Shown here: positions 60,830-64,000 of the stretch, one piece after another
How the letters are laid out: every line of letters starts with the position of its first letter
Numbering within the stretch: position 1 is the stretch's first letter
Notes under the pieces: model-generated
What the model saw: only the letters and a program-made list of their open reading frames with translations
Told to the model about the DNA's origin: nothing
Databases searched by the model: none
Origin: Trichoderma breve
Taxonomy: Eukaryota > Ascomycota > Sordariomycetes > Hypocreales > Hypocreaceae
Length of the DNA: 64,000 nucleotides
Direction: 5' to 3'
NCBI RefSeq assembly: GCF_028502605.1
Contig: NC_079237.1
Location: 310,001-374,000, forward strand
Made by a program: the position numbers and the translations under genes

Positions 60830-61882
60830 TTGGAAAATGGAAGTGTATTACTTTCGACAAAGTGTGATTTATCCGATTGCGGATTGGGGGGGAATTTCTT
60901 CACTTACATGTACATATTTTCACGAGAATTCTGATTGCCGGCACGACTATGCCCACAAAAATACGTGGCTGCTTAGTTATCTGTATATAAAACGGTGAAT
61001 TTCTTTTTCTCAAAAGAATGAGAGAGACATATCTACGTTCCATGTTTCTTTATGTTGTCAACCACCGGGACCATATCTTGGCCAACAGTCTAATACGAAT
61101 ACAGTCTCGTTGCATACAAATTGAATTCGAAATCGAGGAATTGACTTCCCAGTAATGTCAATTTCGTCGATAGGCACCTGATGATGGGTTTGTCGAGCAA
61201 GCTTGGGCAATTATGGCTGATACTGCCGGTATGCAGTGCCGTATGGCGTTTGGGCTCAGAAGGCCGAGACACACTTCAGAACTTTGTGTCCATGAGCAGA
61301 CACTTCACCTACCCAATCGTCCAGTTGCGACGCTTGAAGGTTTCAGAAGGAAAGGCTGAGCTCTTCCTTTGCTGACCGAGAACCGGCCTTGCTGACTTCC
61401 AAGTCAATGTCGTCGCACTGCGATTTGATGCCTTCGTAATCTCTATGAGACGAACGCAAGCCGGGATGGTGTTGAATGGAGAACCAGCCATCATTCATTA
61501 GCACAACACCAAAAACAGCCAGATGAAGCAGACTTGCAATGGAATGGTGAAAACCGCCTCTTGATAGAATAATTAAAAGACTCCAATCAAACACCATCTC
61601 GCCAGAGAACGGGTTATAACACTACCAGAAAAACACCGCCTCCTGAGAGAACGGGCCGTGGCCGCAGGAAACTGGCCGTCTCTTAAGAGAACGGCGCTCC
61701 GATGGCGAAAGACGAACGCTGGTAGAAGTCGGCAATACCGACATGACGGGCGCAAAAGAGAGAGACGGAAAGCGTAATTACCCGGAGGTAGTCCGTTGCT
61801 GGTATTTTCGGGGCGGCCTTCAAGGGTTGTCAAGCGTTCATGCAGGCAACGCCAAATATAATGTCTGCGCTCCTTAGTGCCA
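60830..61882. other. Intergenic region
   Basis: 3' flank of the chitinase, then sequence with no supported gene. Around 61600-61700 the word AGAGAACGG appears three times within 90 bp, without further structure. Confidence 0.45.
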
Positions 61883-62674
61883 TCAAAATGTCGAACACAT
61901 CATCAACCATTCTGAGTCGTCTGCTTTTTCAAATACTGGTGGCAGTGGTTTTTCGATTACAGCATTGATCTGTCCTTCCCCTTTGTCGCGCTCAACAGAA
62001 GCTCCCAACTGAACAGAAGCTCCCAACTGAACAGAAGCTCCTAACTGAGAGCGCGTGACGGGAGGAGCTGCCATCACTGTTATAGAACCTTCTGCATTCA
62101 AAGTAATAGAAAACCCCGGGCCAACATGCAGAGCTCCAAGTTCGATAGCACGAGTCAAATGCTGATACTGGTGATACCAGTACGTACTTGCCGCAATTGG
62201 ATTCAGATTATCTATCAGGCTCCAATGCGGGTTGAGAAGGTCAGGAAGCGGTGCCCGGTCATTGGGATTATCAAATAGATGCGAGGCCAACGCGGTGTTT
62301 TGGGCTCACACCGGCCCCCCCTTGCAAAATGGTGCCGTGATAAGACTGAGATCATTTGATGGATCCAAGAGCTTGTTTAATTCGCATAGGGTGCCTTTCA
62401 ACGGCTTCGAGTTGCCGATGAAAGACGTTTCCATCAGACGCTTTGGAACGCCAACTTGAACTAATGGTGTGTCCTCGATTGGCGTTAAATGGGCGGCATA
62501 TGTCGGCAATCCGTAGAGGTATACGGATGTTAGCCCTATCATTGCCAGAGCTGCCTTGGTAGGGAACTTATACGGCTCAATGTTGATCATTTTTGGCATC
62601 CGCGAACCAGGCATCATATGTGGGAGGAGGAGCATCCTGGAAGAGGAGGTGATTCCCTTGTCCCTGGAGGGCAT
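61883..62674 (-). pseudogene. Unrecognised gene interrupted by an in-frame TGA
   Basis: From the ATG at 62674 the minus strand reads a coherent protein (NIEPYKFPTKAALAMIGLTS and VGVPKRLMETSFIGNSKPLK) to a TGA at 62306-62308. In the same frame it then continues (SHLFDNPNDRAPLPDLLNPH and IAASTYWYHQYQHLTRAIEL) to a stop at 61883. Total potential length is about 263 aa. The TGA lies just after a seven-C homopolymer, so a frame or sequence error, an intron or a true nonsense change are all possible. An 18-bp repeat (61994-62047) encodes three LGASVQ-like hexapeptides. The family is not recognised. Confidence 0.4.
61994..62047. repeat. 18-bp tandem repeat, three copies
   Basis: Three units of AACAGAAGCTCCCAACTG, the third with one C-to-T change. 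In the minus-strand gene frame they encode a repeated QLGASV hexapeptide, so copy number changes preserve the frame. Confidence 0.9.
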
Positions 62675-62705
62675 GGCCAGTCTGGATCTCGTAAACGCCA
62701 AGCAG

Positions 62706-62921
62706 ATATCAGAAGAATATGGCGATAGTATCAGATACTGGAAGATAGTACTAGAAGAAAGTAGCGACAGTAGCAGATGCTAGAAGAAGGTAGTGGTAAT
62801 AGCAGATACTAGAAGAATATGGCTATACTATCAGATACTAGAAGATAGTAGTAACAATAGCAAATACTAGAAGATAGTAGTAACAATGGCAGATACCAGA
62901 AGAAAGTAGTGGCAGTAGCAA
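62706..62921 (+). repeat. 29-bp tandem array, eight units
   Basis: Units start at 62706, 62735, 62777, 62806, 62835, 62864 and 62893, with the second spacing holding one unit plus a 13-bp insertion. The consensus is ATACTAGAAGAWRGTAGTRR followed by TAGCAG or CATAGCAA. Every other spacing is exactly 29 bp. It lies between two decayed genes and is non-coding in all frames that I checked. Confidence 0.85.
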
Positions 62922-62948
62922 GTGCTCAAGGAATTGGAGATCTAATGG

Positions 62949-64000
62949 TCAGGCGAAAGTCCCCATGCGAACAACGGACACTGCGTCTACGCATTTACGG
63001 ACAAACTCAAACACAGCTGACGCATTACGGGAAACACAAGCACTTACTGCCGTGATGGCGCCAAGTCCAAGACGTCGTTCACTGAGGTACTTGACAAACC
63101 GCTGTCGGTCAGCGGAGAGAGCCTCTTCGATGAGGGCGTTAAGATGCTCCTGAGGAAGGTCGATGAGGTCGATCACCGGGAGGCGTTTGGGAAGCAGGAG
63201 CTCTCCCATGTCGGTGACCCCAATGTCGAGGTTCGAATTGGCCAGCTGGTCGGCAAGCTGGTCGACCTCATCGGCTGATGGGACGAGGACATCGTAAAAG
63301 CCGTTGCCTCGGAGAAGAGCTCGATGGAGAGCCATTTTGAACTTGGCCTCCTCGGGGATCGGGACCCGTTACCCGCCGGCATCCTTTTGGCCTGGCATTC
63401 CGCAGGTGATGGGATTAAAAGGCCTGGCATTAGGCAAGAATGCGCAAGTCGCTTCGGCCTTGAGCCTGTAGTCCGTAACCTGGTCGGGGAACTCCAAGAA
63501 AACGCAATTCTATTGCTCCTTGTTGTTCTGCAGAGCCACGGTGGCCGACGTGCGATCTCTACAAACTTTGACCGAGATTGGATCGCGTTTCAGGTCCTGG
63601 TTACGGGGCCTTCGGACGTATAGCACGAGGTCATTAACGTCCACCGGGTAACAGTCGAGAGCATCTATGCCCCGCATGGCCTCCTGGATGCTTGCGGTCC
63701 ATGGCACAGGAACCTCATCCTGCTTGTCATCCCAGAGGTTGAGGGTGAGCAACGGATCCTTGGTCAGGCGGCGCCAAGCTTCCTTGTACTTCTCCAGGAA
63801 AGCCCTACCAAGTGGCACAATAGCGTAGAAGAGCTTGCACTCATATACGGGGCCGTCTCTGGCTGGGACGAAATAAGCCCGGAGGGGAATCTCGGCAATC
63901 TCGAGTGCAGCCTTGTGCACCCACATGATATCTTGGACTTGAGACTGCGTAAGAGCCGCCACATGCTCGTTGTCATTGTCAAAGGTGAGGGCTAGAGGGA
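62949..64000 (-). pseudogene. Unrecognised gene with two in-frame stops, 5' end beyond window
   Basis: One minus-strand frame stays coherent from the right edge (reading LALTFDNDNEHVAALTQSQV) to the stop at 62949. It is broken by TAG at 63510-63512 and TAA at 63369-63371. Between and after these, the same frame gives protein-like sequence (FLEFPDQVTDYRLKAEATCA, then EEAKFKMALHRALLRGNGFY). The first part includes IPLRAYFVPARDGPVYECKL and FLEKYKEAWRRLTKDPLLTL. Both stops could come from CAG and CAA by one C-to-T change at CpA, the signature of repeat-induced point mutation. I do not recognise the family. The start lies outside the window. Confidence 0.55.

Noticed and set aside
62706..62921. 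CRISPR-like array
   Set aside because: The 29-bp units are adjacent with no spacer sequences; a tandem repeat.

Overview
The window reads as nuclear DNA of a filamentous ascomycete. Genes carry short introns (about 50-140 nt) with GTAAGT/GTATGT-type donors, intergenic spaces are long, and one tRNA gene is split by a short intron. The gene content points to a Hypocreales-type soil or mycoparasitic fungus, plausibly Trichoderma: a GH18 chitinase with a fungal CBM1, a GH31 alpha-xylosidase beside a sugar permease, an S28 peptidase, a terpene cyclase and NmrA-like and 2OG-oxygenase genes. The genus is inference. Exon structures were rebuilt by hand from splice signals and reading-frame continuity; no transcript or database was consulted.

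Layout. (1) 1.7-7.8 kb is a glycan module: a membrane-anchored polysaccharide pyruvyl transferase (-), a divergently transcribed membrane glycosyltransferase (+) and a nucleotide-sugar transporter (+). (2) 9.1-15.9 kb holds a cytochrome P450 (-), a capsule-type glycosyltransferase (+) and an 8-exon class I terpene cyclase (+), a possible small terpenoid cluster. (3) 16.1-22.7 kb holds a GH31 alpha-xylosidase (-) divergent from an MFS alpha-glucoside permease (+). (4) 23.3-27.7 kb holds a GST-like protein and a haloalkane dehalogenase/epoxide hydrolase-like enzyme, both (-). (5) 27.7-36 kb is gene-poor: small repeats, a frameshifted remnant, an Ada/AraC-type protein and a possible small gene with AGQ repeats. 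(6) 36-42 kb holds a secreted CBM9-like protein, an NmrA-like protein and an S28 peptidase. (7) 43-47 kb holds tRNA-Ser(UGA), a decayed RCC1 copy and a membrane protein with a PAN-like ectodomain. (8) 47.6-55.6 kb holds a secreted SnoaL-like protein, an alpha/beta hydrolase, a Dal5-type MFS transporter and two convergent 2OG-Fe(II) oxygenases. (9) 55.6-64 kb is gene-poor apart from the chitinase, and ends in two stop-interrupted genes around a 29-bp tandem array.

How the genes may work together. The 1.7-7.8 kb trio contains what is needed to move a nucleotide sugar into the Golgi, transfer it and add pyruvate ketals to a surface glycan. The GH31/permease pair fits uptake and cytosolic hydrolysis of xyloglucan- or starch-derived oligosaccharides. 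The P450, glycosyltransferase and terpene cyclase could make and decorate a terpenoid. The paired oxygenases with a Dal5-type permease could form a small catabolic or biosynthetic unit. A family of degenerate 29-bp AGAAG/GTAGYR repeats recurs across the window and is the most unusual non-genic signal I found.
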